Of a DNA stretch of 52,252 nucleotides, positions 33,013 through 42,159 are shown one piece after another. Below the pieces are notes generated by a model, which saw only the letters and a list, made by a program, of their open reading frames with translations, ran no database searches and was not told the DNA's origin. Within the stretch, counting starts at the first letter, position 1, and each line of letters opens with the position of its first letter. Source of the stretch: JAVKDP01 sp040222185. GTDB taxonomy: Bacteria > Bacteroidota > Rhodothermia > Balneolales > Balneolaceae. The stretch spans positions 1-52,252 of the forward strand of contig JAVKDP010000038.1 in assembly GCA_040222185.1 (NCBI GenBank), read 5' to 3'. The translations under genes were made by a program, and so were the position numbers.

Positions 33013-34278
33013 ATGGCTCAAAACGTTGAATCAAAAACGATCTCTGTTGAAGAGATTGAACAGGCAGCATACACACTTAAATCCATTGCTACGCATACGC
33101 CACTCATTCAGAATATCCTGCTTTCTGATGAATATGAAGCTAATATCTGGCTAAAGCGGGAAGATTTACAAGTTGTACGTTCTTATAAAATTCGTGGAGC
33201 TTATAATAAAATTGAGAGCCTTTCTGAAATTGAACTAACAAACGGTGTAGTTTGCGCCAGTGCAGGAAATCATGCCCAGGGTGTAGCATTGGCTTGCTTC
33301 AAGAAACAAATAAAAGGCACAATTTTTATGCCTGTTACAACTCCGGAGCAGAAAGTAACCCAGGTAAAAATGTTTGGGAAAGATTTTGTTGAGGTTGTAT
33401 TACAAGGTGATACTTTCGATGATTCTTTTGCAAAAGCAACTGAGTTCTGCAAAGAGAAAAACGCTGCCTTCATCCCTCCTTTCAATGACCCGAAAATTAT
33501 AGCCGGGCAGGGAACTGTCGGAAAAGAGATACTGGATGATATTTCGTTTGATATCGACTATCTAATTCTGCCTGTTGGTGGCGGAGGACTTTCAGCAGGC
33601 ATTGGCTCCTACTTCAATGCATTATCACCTCAAACCAAAATTATTGGAATAGAGCCTGAGGGTGCACCTGCCATGTTACGCTCAATAGAGCAGGGAAAAA
33701 TCGTTACTCTGGAACATATCGATAAATTCGTGGATGGAGCAGCCGTACAGACTGTTGGCGATATCACCTTTGAAATATGCCGTAAGGTACTGGAGAAAGT
33801 AATTACAGTGCCTGAGGGTAAAATTTGTGGCGATATTCTCAGAATGTATAACGAACAGGCTATTGTTGTTGAACCTGCAGGTGTAATGTCAATTACTGCG
33901 CTTGAATTCCTTAAGGAAGAGATTAAAGGGAAAAATGTAGTCTGTGTTGTAAGCGGAAGTAATAACGATATTACCCGAACGGCTGAAATTAAAGAACGTT
34001 ATCTGACTTATGAAGGCCTGAAGCATTATTTCATAGTAGATTTCCCTCAACGAGCGGGTGCATTACTTGAGTTTTTGAGCGAGGTACTTACACCAAGTGA
34101 TGATATCACTTATTTCGAGTACTCTAAGAAAACAAACCGTGAACTTGGCCCTGCAATGATTGGTATTGAGATTAAACAAAAGGAAGATTTAGAACCTCTC
34201 TTAGAACGCATGAGAGCCAAGAATCTGAACTTTGAATATGTAAACGACCAACCCAGGTTATTTAGGTTTTTGACTTGA
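33013..34278 (+). CDS. ilvA: Threonine dehydratase (biosynthetic type)
   Basis: PLP enzyme deaminating threonine to 2-oxobutanoate, the entry step to isoleucine. 421 residues. The PLP Lys is Lys59 in REDLQVVRSYKIRGAYNK; the phosphate loop is PVGGGGLSAG; the Ser/Asn block CASAGNHAQGVALA is conserved. The C-terminal part from about 335 (HYFIVDFPQRAGALLEFLSEVL) is a single ACT-like regulatory domain, fewer than the two found in the long E. coli form. Located away from the ilv operon. It has no visible leader peptide or terminator upstream. Confidence 0.93.
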   Translation: MAQNVESKTISVEEIEQAAYTLKSIATHTPLIQNILLSDEYEANIWLKREDLQVVRSYKIRGAYNKIESLSEIELTNGVVCASAGNHAQGVALACFKKQIKGTIFMPVTTPEQKVTQVKMFGKDFVEVVLQGDTFDDSFAKATEFCKEKNAAFIPPFNDPKIIAGQGTVGKEILDDISFDIDYLILPVGGGGLSAGIGSYFNALSPQTKIIGIEPEGAPAMLRSIEQGKIVTLEHIDKFVDGAAVQTVGDITFEICRKVLEKVITVPEGKICGDILRMYNEQAIVVEPAGVMSITALEFLKEEIKGKNVVCVVSGSNNDITRTAEIKERYLTYEGLKHYFIVDFPQRAGALLEFLSEVLTPSDDITYFEYSKKTNRELGPAMIGIEIKQKEDLEPLLERMRAKNLNFEYVNDQPRLFRFLT

Positions 34279-34288
34279 TATGCCCCCT

Positions 34289-34522
34289 GTCATCCTGAGG
34301 CTACCGCTGAAGGATCTTGTTGCTTAGACTTTGTTTCCCTTCATGCCTTTATTCCTTCTTCCTAAACTCCACAAAGATCCCGAAATGAATTCGGGATGAC
34401 CTAGCTTTTTCACCCAGAGGCTACCGCCTGCCATAGGCATTCCTTCGGAAGAAGGATCTTCAAAAACAGGTACCTGCCGGGAAACACATTTGTTTAGATC
34501 CTTCGCTTTCACTCAGGATGAC
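34289..34522. repeat. Cluster of palindromic GTCATCCTGAG / GGATC repeats
   Basis: The 346-base gap after ilvA holds no gene but several palindromic units. Its ends are an inverted pair: GTCATCCTGAG (34289-34299) and CTCAGGATGAC (34512-34522). Inside are a second dyad TCCCGAA/TTCGGGATGACC near 34378-34402, a direct repeat of AGGCTACCGC (34298-34307 and 34418-34427), and several GAAGGATCT units in both orientations. A related hairpin lies at 21555. No transposase or RAYT gene is in the window. Confidence 0.75.
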
Positions 34523-34624
34523 CTTATACATGATTTTTCGATTTTTAACTCCAACGTTCTGGTTTAGCAAGAGAGTTTGAGAATCTTATACTATCTTTTG
34601 GCTTTAATTCATTTACCGGACTTT

Positions 34625-35770
34625 ATGAACTGCCAAAAACACCTCTTCAACCTCGACCCTGAAGTTACATATTTGAATTGCGCATATATGTCGCCTTTAA
34701 TGAAATCGGTTGAAGAAGCAGGTATGAAGGGGATTCTCAAGAAGCAGAAACCAAACCAGATTGCACCATCAGATTTTTTCGATGAGTCTGATGAGCTCAG
34801 AAAAGAATATGCAAAACTCGTAAATGCGGCCGATCCTAATCGCGTGGTTGTGATACCCTCTGTTTCCTATGGAATGGCAAATGTAGCTCACAACCTTGAG
34901 CTAAGTGAAGGTGATGAAATCCTGGTAGTCGGAGAGCAGTTCCCAAGTAATGTATATCCCTGGAGAACAATAACACAAAAAAGTGGTGCTTCAATTGTAA
35001 CTATTAAAGGGCCGAATGTAACTGAAAGCAGAGGCGAACTTTGGAACGAGCAAATCCTTTCTGCCATTAGCTCAAGAACCAAGCTGGTAGCCTGTGGGCA
35101 CATCCACTGGGCTGACGGAACACTATTCGATTTGAAAGCCATCAGGGCCAAAACTCTGGAAGTTGGAGCATGGCTAGCTGTGGACGGAACACAATCAGTT
35201 GGCGCTGTACCTTTTGATATCCAGGAAATTCAACCTGATGCGTTGGTTGTTGCGGGATACAAATCCCTTATGGGACCTTATAGTATTGGAATGGCATATT
35301 ACGGACCTGCTCTGGATTTCGGAACTCCAGTAGAAGAAAATTGGATCAATCGATTTGAAAGTGAAAACTTCTCCAACCTTGTAAATTATAACGACCATTA
35401 CCAACCGGGAGCTTTGCGGTATGAAGTAGGAGAACATAGCAACTTCATATTAGTACCTATGCTATTGGAAGCTATCAAAACACTGAATAGCTGGGGCGTG
35501 GAAAATGTAAAACGCTATTGTGATGATCTGGTTTTCGATTCAGTACAAAAGCTCAGACAAGCAGGGTTTATCATAGAAGATCAAAGTTATAGAGCCTCTA
35601 ATTTATTTGGAATCCGCTTGGGAGAACATCAAAATATGGATGAAATTAAAGCCAGGCTACAAGCTGAGAATATTTTCTTTTCTTACCGGGGGAATGCCAT
35701 TCGTATTTCGCCTAATGTATACAATGATAAAGAAGATTTAAGTACATTGACTAAAGCTCTAATTTCATAA
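34625..35770 (+). CDS. Class V aminotransferase-fold PLP enzyme (cytoplasmic)
   Basis: 381 residues from the ATG at 34625 (MNCQKHLFNLDPEVTYLNCAYMSPL); an upstream TTG at 34577 adds a hydrophobic stretch that is less likely. Fold-type I features: YLNCAYMSPL at the start, the PLP-binding AVDGTQSVGAVPFD (cofactor Asp) and the Schiff-base Lys in VVAGYKSLMGPYSIG. Cysteine desulfurase, kynureninase-like or isopenicillin-N-epimerase-like functions cannot be told apart. Followed 9 bases later by a related exported enzyme. Confidence 0.82.
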   Translation: MNCQKHLFNLDPEVTYLNCAYMSPLMKSVEEAGMKGILKKQKPNQIAPSDFFDESDELRKEYAKLVNAADPNRVVVIPSVSYGMANVAHNLELSEGDEILVVGEQFPSNVYPWRTITQKSGASIVTIKGPNVTESRGELWNEQILSAISSRTKLVACGHIHWADGTLFDLKAIRAKTLEVGAWLAVDGTQSVGAVPFDIQEIQPDALVVAGYKSLMGPYSIGMAYYGPALDFGTPVEENWINRFESENFSNLVNYNDHYQPGALRYEVGEHSNFILVPMLLEAIKTLNSWGVENVKRYCDDLVFDSVQKLRQAGFIIEDQSYRASNLFGIRLGEHQNMDEIKARLQAENIFFSYRGNAIRISPNVYNDKEDLSTLTKALIS

Positions 35771-35779
35771 CTAACTACT

Positions 35780-37033
35780 ATGAACACTTCGCGAAAAGAA
35801 TTTCTTAAAACAATTACTGCCGGCTCTTCACTCTCAGCACTTTCTTTTTTCACTCCCCTGGATTCTTTTTTTAAGGAAGATTTACGAACAACCTTTAGAG
35901 ATGGATCACTTCCGCAGAAAAGTGATTATAGTATTGGCCAGGATATTTCCTATTTAAATCATGGCTCTATTGGTACTATTCCAAAGATAGTTCAAGAGGC
36001 TCACAGAGATTATTTAGAAATGTGTGAGACCAATCCCTGGTTTTATATGTGGAGCGGAGAATGGGAAGAACCAAGAGAGAAAGTCCGCAACAAAGTAGCT
36101 AACTATATAAATGCTGACACTTCTGAAATCAGCTTCCCTCACAACACAACAGAGATTTTCAACCTGTTAGCATTAGGACTCCCCTTAGGAACCGGTGATG
36201 AAGTAGTATTTTGTAATTTCAATCATGCAGGAGCCGCCATTCCTTTTCAGGTACACTCTAAGACTAGAGGTTATAATGTAAAAATATTTGATATCCCGAG
36301 TGATAACCTGCCATCAATAACCAAAGAAGATATTCTCAAGTTGTATGATGATAACATCACTTCGAAAACAAAACTGGTTGTTATGCCTCATATTGACAAT
36401 ACCTTTGGCATTCGACAGCCAGTCAAGGAAATTACAGCTTTAGCTCGATCCAAAGGTGTTCAATATGTTGCACTTGATACTGCTCAAACTATGGGAATGA
36501 TTCCTATAGATGTAAAAGAACTGGATATTGATGTAATCGGAACCAGTGCTCATAAGTGGATTCAAACTCCAAAAGGAGTTAGCATCGCATATTTCAGCAA
36601 AAGGATACAAGATCAGATTAACCCAATGTGGGTTACCTGGGGACAAGAAAGATGGAAAGATTCAGCTCGTAAATTCGAAGATTATGGAACCCGAAACCTA
36701 CTCGAAGTACTAACACTGGGGCATTCCGTTGATTTTCAATCAGCGATTGATGAAGACGCCAAAGCAACTCATTTAAAAGGGTTATGGTCCCATGCAAAGA
36801 AACTGGCTGATCAAAACCCAAATACTTCATGGCGCTCTCCGGGGAGCTGGGATCTTTCAGGTTCATTGTTTGTGATTGGCCTTAAAGATTCCAAACCTTC
36901 TGAAATAGCCCATCTCCTGTTTACAGAACTTGGGTATGTTGTAAGACCATTTGATAACTTTTCTACTATTAGAATCTCTCCGAACATTTTTAATACAAAA
37001 GAAGAGATTACAGGTTTAATTCAAGCAATTTAG
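35780..37033 (+). CDS. Class V aminotransferase-fold PLP enzyme with putative export signal
   Basis: 417 residues. The N-terminus SRKEFLKTITAGSSLSALSFF looks like a Tat-type signal, with an RK pair in place of RR, which is often seen in this phylum. The rest is class V fold: YLNHGSIGTIPKIVQEAHRDYLE, the cofactor strand ALDTAQTMGMIPIDV, and the Lys in TSAHKWIQTPKGVSIAYF. It is related to isopenicillin-N epimerase-like proteins. It lies directly behind a cytoplasmic paralogue of the same fold, suggesting an old duplication, one copy being kept outside the membrane. Confidence 0.8.
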   Translation: MNTSRKEFLKTITAGSSLSALSFFTPLDSFFKEDLRTTFRDGSLPQKSDYSIGQDISYLNHGSIGTIPKIVQEAHRDYLEMCETNPWFYMWSGEWEEPREKVRNKVANYINADTSEISFPHNTTEIFNLLALGLPLGTGDEVVFCNFNHAGAAIPFQVHSKTRGYNVKIFDIPSDNLPSITKEDILKLYDDNITSKTKLVVMPHIDNTFGIRQPVKEITALARSKGVQYVALDTAQTMGMIPIDVKELDIDVIGTSAHKWIQTPKGVSIAYFSKRIQDQINPMWVTWGQERWKDSARKFEDYGTRNLLEVLTLGHSVDFQSAIDEDAKATHLKGLWSHAKKLADQNPNTSWRSPGSWDLSGSLFVIGLKDSKPSEIAHLLFTELGYVVRPFDNFSTIRISPNIFNTKEEITGLIQAI

Positions 37034-37149
37034 CTTTTTAGTGCAAATTGTGATTCTTTAATTATAGTCCTGTTACACTTTCGTGAAACTAAGAAATCTG
37101 TTAGCGATTAATTTTTGCCCAATTATTAATCACAACAAATTTCTTAAAA

Positions 37150-38493
37150 ATGACTTACTCAAAGTTTTCAAAACTAACTCTTTTATCCCTTTTCTTAGGG
37201 TTTGGATTTATCGCATGTAGCGATAGCAGCGATGACCCTGCTGTTGAAGCAAACTTTACAGTAACTATCGAAAATGTAGCAACTGTATACCCATTATTAA
37301 AAAGCGGAGTTTTTAATACTCCCGTTGGTGCTGATGCTGCGGGACCAATCTTCCCTGGCGATGCTTACGAATTCACATTTACAGCTCCTGTAGGCTCTAA
37401 ACTTTCTTTAGCAACAATGTTTGTTCAGTCTAACGACTGGTTTTATGCACCAGGTCAGGATGGTCTTGACCTATATAACTCAGATGGCTCACAAGTTACT
37501 GGCGATGTGACTTCTGCTTTTAACCTATACGATGCTGGTACAGAAGCCGATGAAGAACCAGGAACCGGTGCCAACCAGGCTCCAAGACAAGGTAATGGTA
37601 ATACTGGTGCAGTTGATCCTGACAATACTGTTAGAGCGGTAACAGCTATGGGTATTCCTGCTGATGAAGATGTTATTAGAGTAACTCTTACTTCTATGAG
37701 CGCAACTGGATTTAGAGTTCGTATTGAGAATGTATCCACTACAGCAACTCTTCAAACCTCAACTGGTACTGTTCCTGTTCCTTTAGCTCCAGGTGGCTGG
37801 GCTGTTCATGCTGCAAGCGAAACCGCAGTATTATTTGAAGTAGGACAACCTGATTATGGTAATGGCCTTGAAGGTGTTGCTGAAGATGGTTCTCTTGGTG
37901 CCATGGAAACCAGTTTAACTGCTTCAACAGGTTTAACTACTCCACTAGCTCCAGGTGTATTTGCAGCATATAACGGTGCTAACCCATTCTTTACTTCTGG
38001 CTCAGCTTCTAACAATGGTTTAGAAGGTGTTGCTGAAGACGGTAGTACAGATGAACTAGCTACTTCGGTTGCAGCTTTTGACGGTGTTCGTGAAAGCGGT
38101 GTTTTTGCTCAGCCAGTTGGAGCGTCTGCAAATGGACCTCTACTTCCGGGAAATAGCTACTCATTTAGTTTTACTGCCCAGGAAGGTGACCTATTGAACT
38201 TTGCTACTATGTTTGTTCAATCTAATGACCTTTTCTACGCAGCTACTGGAAATGGAATTACACTGTTTCAAAATGGTACTCCAATCTCAGGTGATTACAC
38301 TAGTTCTGTTACCCTTTGGGATGCAGGAACTGAAGAAAATGAAGAGCCTGGCGTTGGGCCAAACCAGGTAACGAGACAAGGAGGTTCCAATATTGGACCT
38401 GCTGACTCTAACACAAGCGTAAGAGTAGTAAGCGATAACTACACTTACCCGGGAACAAGCAGCATTCTAAGACTTACTATAAGCGCAAACTGA
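37150..38493 (+). CDS. Lipoprotein with two spondin-N-like domains
   Basis: 447 residues. Lipoprotein signal with Cys at about 24 (LGFGFIACSDSSDDP). Mature part has two related halves: FTVTIENVATVYPLLKSG... and VRESGVFAQPVGASANGPLLPGNSYSFSFTAQEGD..., each with the block LATMFVQSND[WL]FYA and a terminal DAGTE-x-x-EEPG-x-G-x-NQ-x-xRQG. A NGLEGVAEDGS motif is repeated between them. The pattern matches the spondin_N family, found in extracellular and lipid-anchored proteins; ligand unknown. Followed by a strong terminator. Confidence 0.82.
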   Translation: MTYSKFSKLTLLSLFLGFGFIACSDSSDDPAVEANFTVTIENVATVYPLLKSGVFNTPVGADAAGPIFPGDAYEFTFTAPVGSKLSLATMFVQSNDWFYAPGQDGLDLYNSDGSQVTGDVTSAFNLYDAGTEADEEPGTGANQAPRQGNGNTGAVDPDNTVRAVTAMGIPADEDVIRVTLTSMSATGFRVRIENVSTTATLQTSTGTVPVPLAPGGWAVHAASETAVLFEVGQPDYGNGLEGVAEDGSLGAMETSLTASTGLTTPLAPGVFAAYNGANPFFTSGSASNNGLEGVAEDGSTDELATSVAAFDGVRESGVFAQPVGASANGPLLPGNSYSFSFTAQEGDLLNFATMFVQSNDLFYAATGNGITLFQNGTPISGDYTSSVTLWDAGTEENEEPGVGPNQVTRQGGSNIGPADSNTSVRVVSDNYTYPGTSSILRLTISAN

Positions 38494-38514
38494 TTTGTTT
38501 ATATATCCCAATAC

Positions 38515-38547
38515 AGCCTCTCACTTGATCAGTGGGAGGCTTTTTTT
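38515..38547 (+). terminator. Intrinsic terminator after the spondin-like gene
   Basis: AGCCTCTCACT (38515-38525) pairs with AGTGGGAGGCT (38531-38541), a T·G mismatch included, 5-base loop, and a T run at 38541-38547. It lies 22 bases after the spondin stop and may also help end the convergent regulator gene. Confidence 0.82.
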
Positions 38548-38559
38548 ATACTTGAGAAT

Positions 38560-40713
38560 TTATCTTTGAATCGTTCCAAAATTTTCCAGCATCATAATAT
38601 CCCGCGCTGAATCATCGACCTGCCCGAGTAACATGATCTTTCCATCTTGGGAAACACTTAGTGCTGCATCCATTGGAGGAATCCAGTTCTCAGGTTGAAG
38701 AACTCTCGTAACTGCATTGGTAGTAAAGTTATAATATGAAACAGCATTTGGATCTCTGCTCACATAAAAAATCCCGGCTTCAACTAAAACCCAGCTCGCC
38801 CAATCATTTGGCATTAAGTTCTCAATAATTTTTTCCTCTTCGAGAGTTTTAAGGTTTAACCTCCAAAGCCCTGGTGTTTCCTTTTTGGAGTGATATAAAA
38901 AAGCACCGTCTTTTGATTCATGTGCTCCCATTCCTCCTTCAAAAGTTACCTGTATAGCATTCTCTCCGTTTAAATCCATTTTCCAGATTTCCCAGCTACC
39001 AGTTTTATTTGAACTGAAATAGATCCAATTGCCGTCAGAAGACCAACTGGCTCCGATTTCATTATGAGAAGTATTAGTGAGTCTTTCAGACCTGCCCCCT
39101 TCAACCTGAACCGAATATAAATCAACCTGTCCATTTGTCCTGGCATCAAATACAACGCTCTTACCATCATTCGACCATCTAGGTGTACCGGTTAAAGAAC
39201 CTTCAAATGAACTTAGTTTTAAAAGATTTGTGCCATCATTATCTCCAACCCATATTTCGAAGGTGCCTGATCGATTTGAAGTAAATGCCACTCTCGAGCC
39301 ATCCGGCGATTGACTTGGATGCATATCCCATTTTGTTGAAGCAATATATTTCTCAGGGTTTTCAATTCCGGATTTATCTTCTAGCACTGAAAACTTCCAA
39401 ATATTCACATCAAAATTGTCCCTTACATAAGCCAGTCTCTCACCATCTACACTTACTGAAGGATTGTTAATATCATTATCTCCAAGAACCAGTAATTCAG
39501 GCTTCCCACCTGATGCGGTTATTCTCCAAAGTTTATTCCCTCCTCCTGCATTTGATGAAAAGTAAATCACACGACCGTTTTTTGACCATACATAACTACT
39601 CATATTCATGTTATCAAAGGTAAGACGTTCTTCATTGGAGCCATCGATATCAATTACATAAAGATCCTGGAGGCCTTCTCCTGCATAACGAGTTAATGCA
39701 ATCTTTTTACTATCAGGAGAGAACTCAGGGTCCAGATCTCCCCAAAAATCTGAAGGAGGCGTAGTAACTTTCTTTTTCTCTAATGTCTCAGGTGAAAGAA
39801 TAAAAATACTATGAGGGTCCTCTGGCCTCTCTCTGTCACTAAAAGCAAGCCATTCACCGTCTGGAGACCAGGATAAATCGGACAAAGTATTCAATGTACA
39901 AGGAGCCAGTTTTTGAGACGGCCCACCCAGTGCAGAAACCGTGAAGATATTACATGCTCCATCAATGTATTTTATGAAAGCAATTTTACTTCCATCAGGC
40001 GACCATACCGGGTTTCTCTCTCCTGCTGGATCATCAGTGATTCTTAAAGCATTCTCCTCATTCACTAATTTCACATAGATGTCCCAATTCTCTTCGTTTG
40101 AATTTGAGTTTTGGCCAGTCCAAGAAAAAGCTATCCGGGTTCCATCTGGAGAAATCTTGGGATCTCTTTCCAGACCTGAATAGCTAGTAAGAGGTTTAAT
40201 TACTGGTATAGGTCTTGGTGTTAAAATAGACCCAATCGCAAACCAGGACATTCCGCCAATGAATATTCCTGTTACCAGGAAACTGATAGCAAGGTTATTA
40301 CTGATGAATTGCTTTACCTGGTTCGTTAAGTTAATAGAATTCGTTGCATCTAAGCTTGATATTTGATCCGGTGAAAAAGTCTTTACGGGAGCTATTAGTC
40401 GATACCCTTGCTTTCGTATGGTTTCAATGATATGAGGATTATCAGCATCATCGCTGAGTATTTTCCTTAGTTTTGATACAGCCCTGGATAGTACATTTTC
40501 GGTTATAAAAGTCCCTTTCCAAACAGCTTGTATGATCTCATCTTTTGTCTTTACTTCGCCTTCATATATGGCCAGGTAAGCCAGTACCTCTATAAGCTTG
40601 GGTTCTACTTTATACACCTCTCCATGCCTGGAAATTTTATTCATTTTAGGCTCGATTAACCAGTCTCCGATATAAAAGGAGCTAGATAAATCCATCTTCT
40701 CATTTGAATCCAT
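38560..40713 (-). CDS. CadC-like winged-helix regulator fused to TolB-type propeller repeats
   Basis: 717 residues. An OmpR/CadC winged helix at about 12-110 (YKVEPKLIEVLAYLAIYEGEVKTKDEIIQAVW ... VLSRAVSKLRKILSDD ... IIETIRKQGYRLIAP), a membrane helix at about 143-167, then an extracytoplasmic series of PD40/TolB blades, for example ISPDGTRIAFSW, WSPDGSKIAFIKY, WSPDGEWLAFSD, FSPDSKKIALTRY and WSSDGNWIYFSS. The layout is a one-component membrane regulator with a periplasmic beta-propeller sensor. The target genes are unknown. It is divergent from the DUF1624 gene across 251 bases in which I see no clear motif. Confidence 0.88.
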   Translation of the reverse strand: MDSNEKMDLSSSFYIGDWLIEPKMNKISRHGEVYKVEPKLIEVLAYLAIYEGEVKTKDEIIQAVWKGTFITENVLSRAVSKLRKILSDDADNPHIIETIRKQGYRLIAPVKTFSPDQISSLDATNSINLTNQVKQFISNNLAISFLVTGIFIGGMSWFAIGSILTPRPIPVIKPLTSYSGLERDPKISPDGTRIAFSWTGQNSNSNEENWDIYVKLVNEENALRITDDPAGERNPVWSPDGSKIAFIKYIDGACNIFTVSALGGPSQKLAPCTLNTLSDLSWSPDGEWLAFSDRERPEDPHSIFILSPETLEKKKVTTPPSDFWGDLDPEFSPDSKKIALTRYAGEGLQDLYVIDIDGSNEERLTFDNMNMSSYVWSKNGRVIYFSSNAGGGNKLWRITASGGKPELLVLGDNDINNPSVSVDGERLAYVRDNFDVNIWKFSVLEDKSGIENPEKYIASTKWDMHPSQSPDGSRVAFTSNRSGTFEIWVGDNDGTNLLKLSSFEGSLTGTPRWSNDGKSVVFDARTNGQVDLYSVQVEGGRSERLTNTSHNEIGASWSSDGNWIYFSSNKTGSWEIWKMDLNGENAIQVTFEGGMGAHESKDGAFLYHSKKETPGLWRLNLKTLEEEKIIENLMPNDWASWVLVEAGIFYVSRDPNAVSYYNFTTNAVTRVLQPENWIPPMDAALSVSQDGKIMLLGQVDDSARDIMMLENFGTIQR

Positions 40714-40964
40714 ATCGTTAAGCTTCTTGTATGAATTTTACTTTAAACCGGACATCATAAATAATTAAACGATATCTAAACTTTTCATCATTCAAAAAGT
40801 AGCGGCTTAAATACATTAATTAACAGGCTAATCACAACGAGTCTATTAATCAAGCAGTTTGCACATCCCTCACAGAAAAATCAACGAAAAGTCATACAAC
40901 GTTCAAGTGCTTAATACAACCTATTCCTATCTAGGTCACGAAATCGAATCTAAAGCTTAAAACA

Positions 40965-42146
40965 ATGACTTCAACTGAAAGCATAGAAATAGATGCAACA
41001 TCTGTGAGCCCTAAAAAAGAGCGTATCGTTTCCATCGATATACTTCGAGGGATCGTTATGGTGATTATGGCCCTCGATCATATGAGAGATTTTACACATA
41101 ATGTCGGGTACTCCCCTACTGATCTTACACAAACCAATGCTTTGTTATTCTTCACTCGTTGGATAACACATTTTTGTGCTCCAATTTTCATATTTCTTAC
41201 TGGTACCAGCGCTTTTTTATTCGAATCTCTAAAGCAAGCTACTAAAAAGGAAGTGGCCCGATACCTTATTGTGAGAGGATTACTGCTTATTGTATTTGAG
41301 TTGACTATTGTCACTTTTGGTTGGTATCTCAACTTTAATTTTTATGGAATCACCCTCCAGGTGATTTGGCTTATTGGAATTTGTATGATCTTGATGGCTG
41401 GTTTAATCTACCTCCCTCACCAGGTGTTATTAGTATTCGGTTTCATACTTGTTTTTGGACATAACCTACTTGATAACGTTTCTTTTACTGAAGATTCAGT
41501 TATGGATATTCTTTGGATATTTCTTCACGATGATGGAGTTCCTTCAATTATGGGCTTAACTGTTTACGTTGCTTATCCAATCATACCCTGGATTGGAGTA
41601 ATGGCTCTTGGATATGTATTTGGCAAAATAGTTCTACTTGAAAAGAGTGTTCGGAAAAACTGGTACATAAAACTCGGGCTTGGCTTCACTAGTGCTTTCA
41701 TTTTAATTCGATTGATAAACGTATATGGAGATCCGAATCCATGGCAGGTATATGAAAATCCCACATTCACATTATTGTCCTTTCTGAATCTTGACAAATA
41801 TCCACCATCGTTGGGATTCATACTTATGACTTTGGGCCCTGGCTTTCTTCTGCTTAATTACCTGGAAGAAGTGAAAGGCTGGTTTGCAGATATATTACTC
41901 CTATTTGGACGAGTACCTCTTTTCTTCTACCTGATTCATCTTCCGTTATTACACTTCCTGGCAAAAAACCTGATTTTTATTTTCAAAGGAGTATGGCCTG
42001 CTTCGGTATATAGCAAAGACTTTTCATTGGGGATTGGAGGGCTTTATCTCTCCTGGATTCTTGGGTTAGTTATACTTTACTATCTATGCCGATGGTATGA
42101 AAAACTAAAACGCACCAAACGATATACATGGATGAAATATATTTAG
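40965..42146 (+). CDS. DUF1624 / heparan-alpha-glucosaminide N-acetyltransferase-like membrane protein
   Basis: 393 residues, about ten membrane helices. The N-terminal ERIVSIDILRGIVMVIMALDHMRDF is the DUF1624 signature (catalytic His region), followed by FTRWITHFCAPIFIFLTGTSAFL. The family is related to the human lysosomal acetyltransferase HGSNAT and often moves acyl groups across the membrane. Substrate unknown. Divergent from the CadC/TolB regulator, which is the most likely controller by position only. Confidence 0.85.
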   Translation: MTSTESIEIDATSVSPKKERIVSIDILRGIVMVIMALDHMRDFTHNVGYSPTDLTQTNALLFFTRWITHFCAPIFIFLTGTSAFLFESLKQATKKEVARYLIVRGLLLIVFELTIVTFGWYLNFNFYGITLQVIWLIGICMILMAGLIYLPHQVLLVFGFILVFGHNLLDNVSFTEDSVMDILWIFLHDDGVPSIMGLTVYVAYPIIPWIGVMALGYVFGKIVLLEKSVRKNWYIKLGLGFTSAFILIRLINVYGDPNPWQVYENPTFTLLSFLNLDKYPPSLGFILMTLGPGFLLLNYLEEVKGWFADILLLFGRVPLFFYLIHLPLLHFLAKNLIFIFKGVWPASVYSKDFSLGIGGLYLSWILGLVILYYLCRWYEKLKRTKRYTWMKYI

Positions 42147-42159
42147 ATATACCTTTTAG

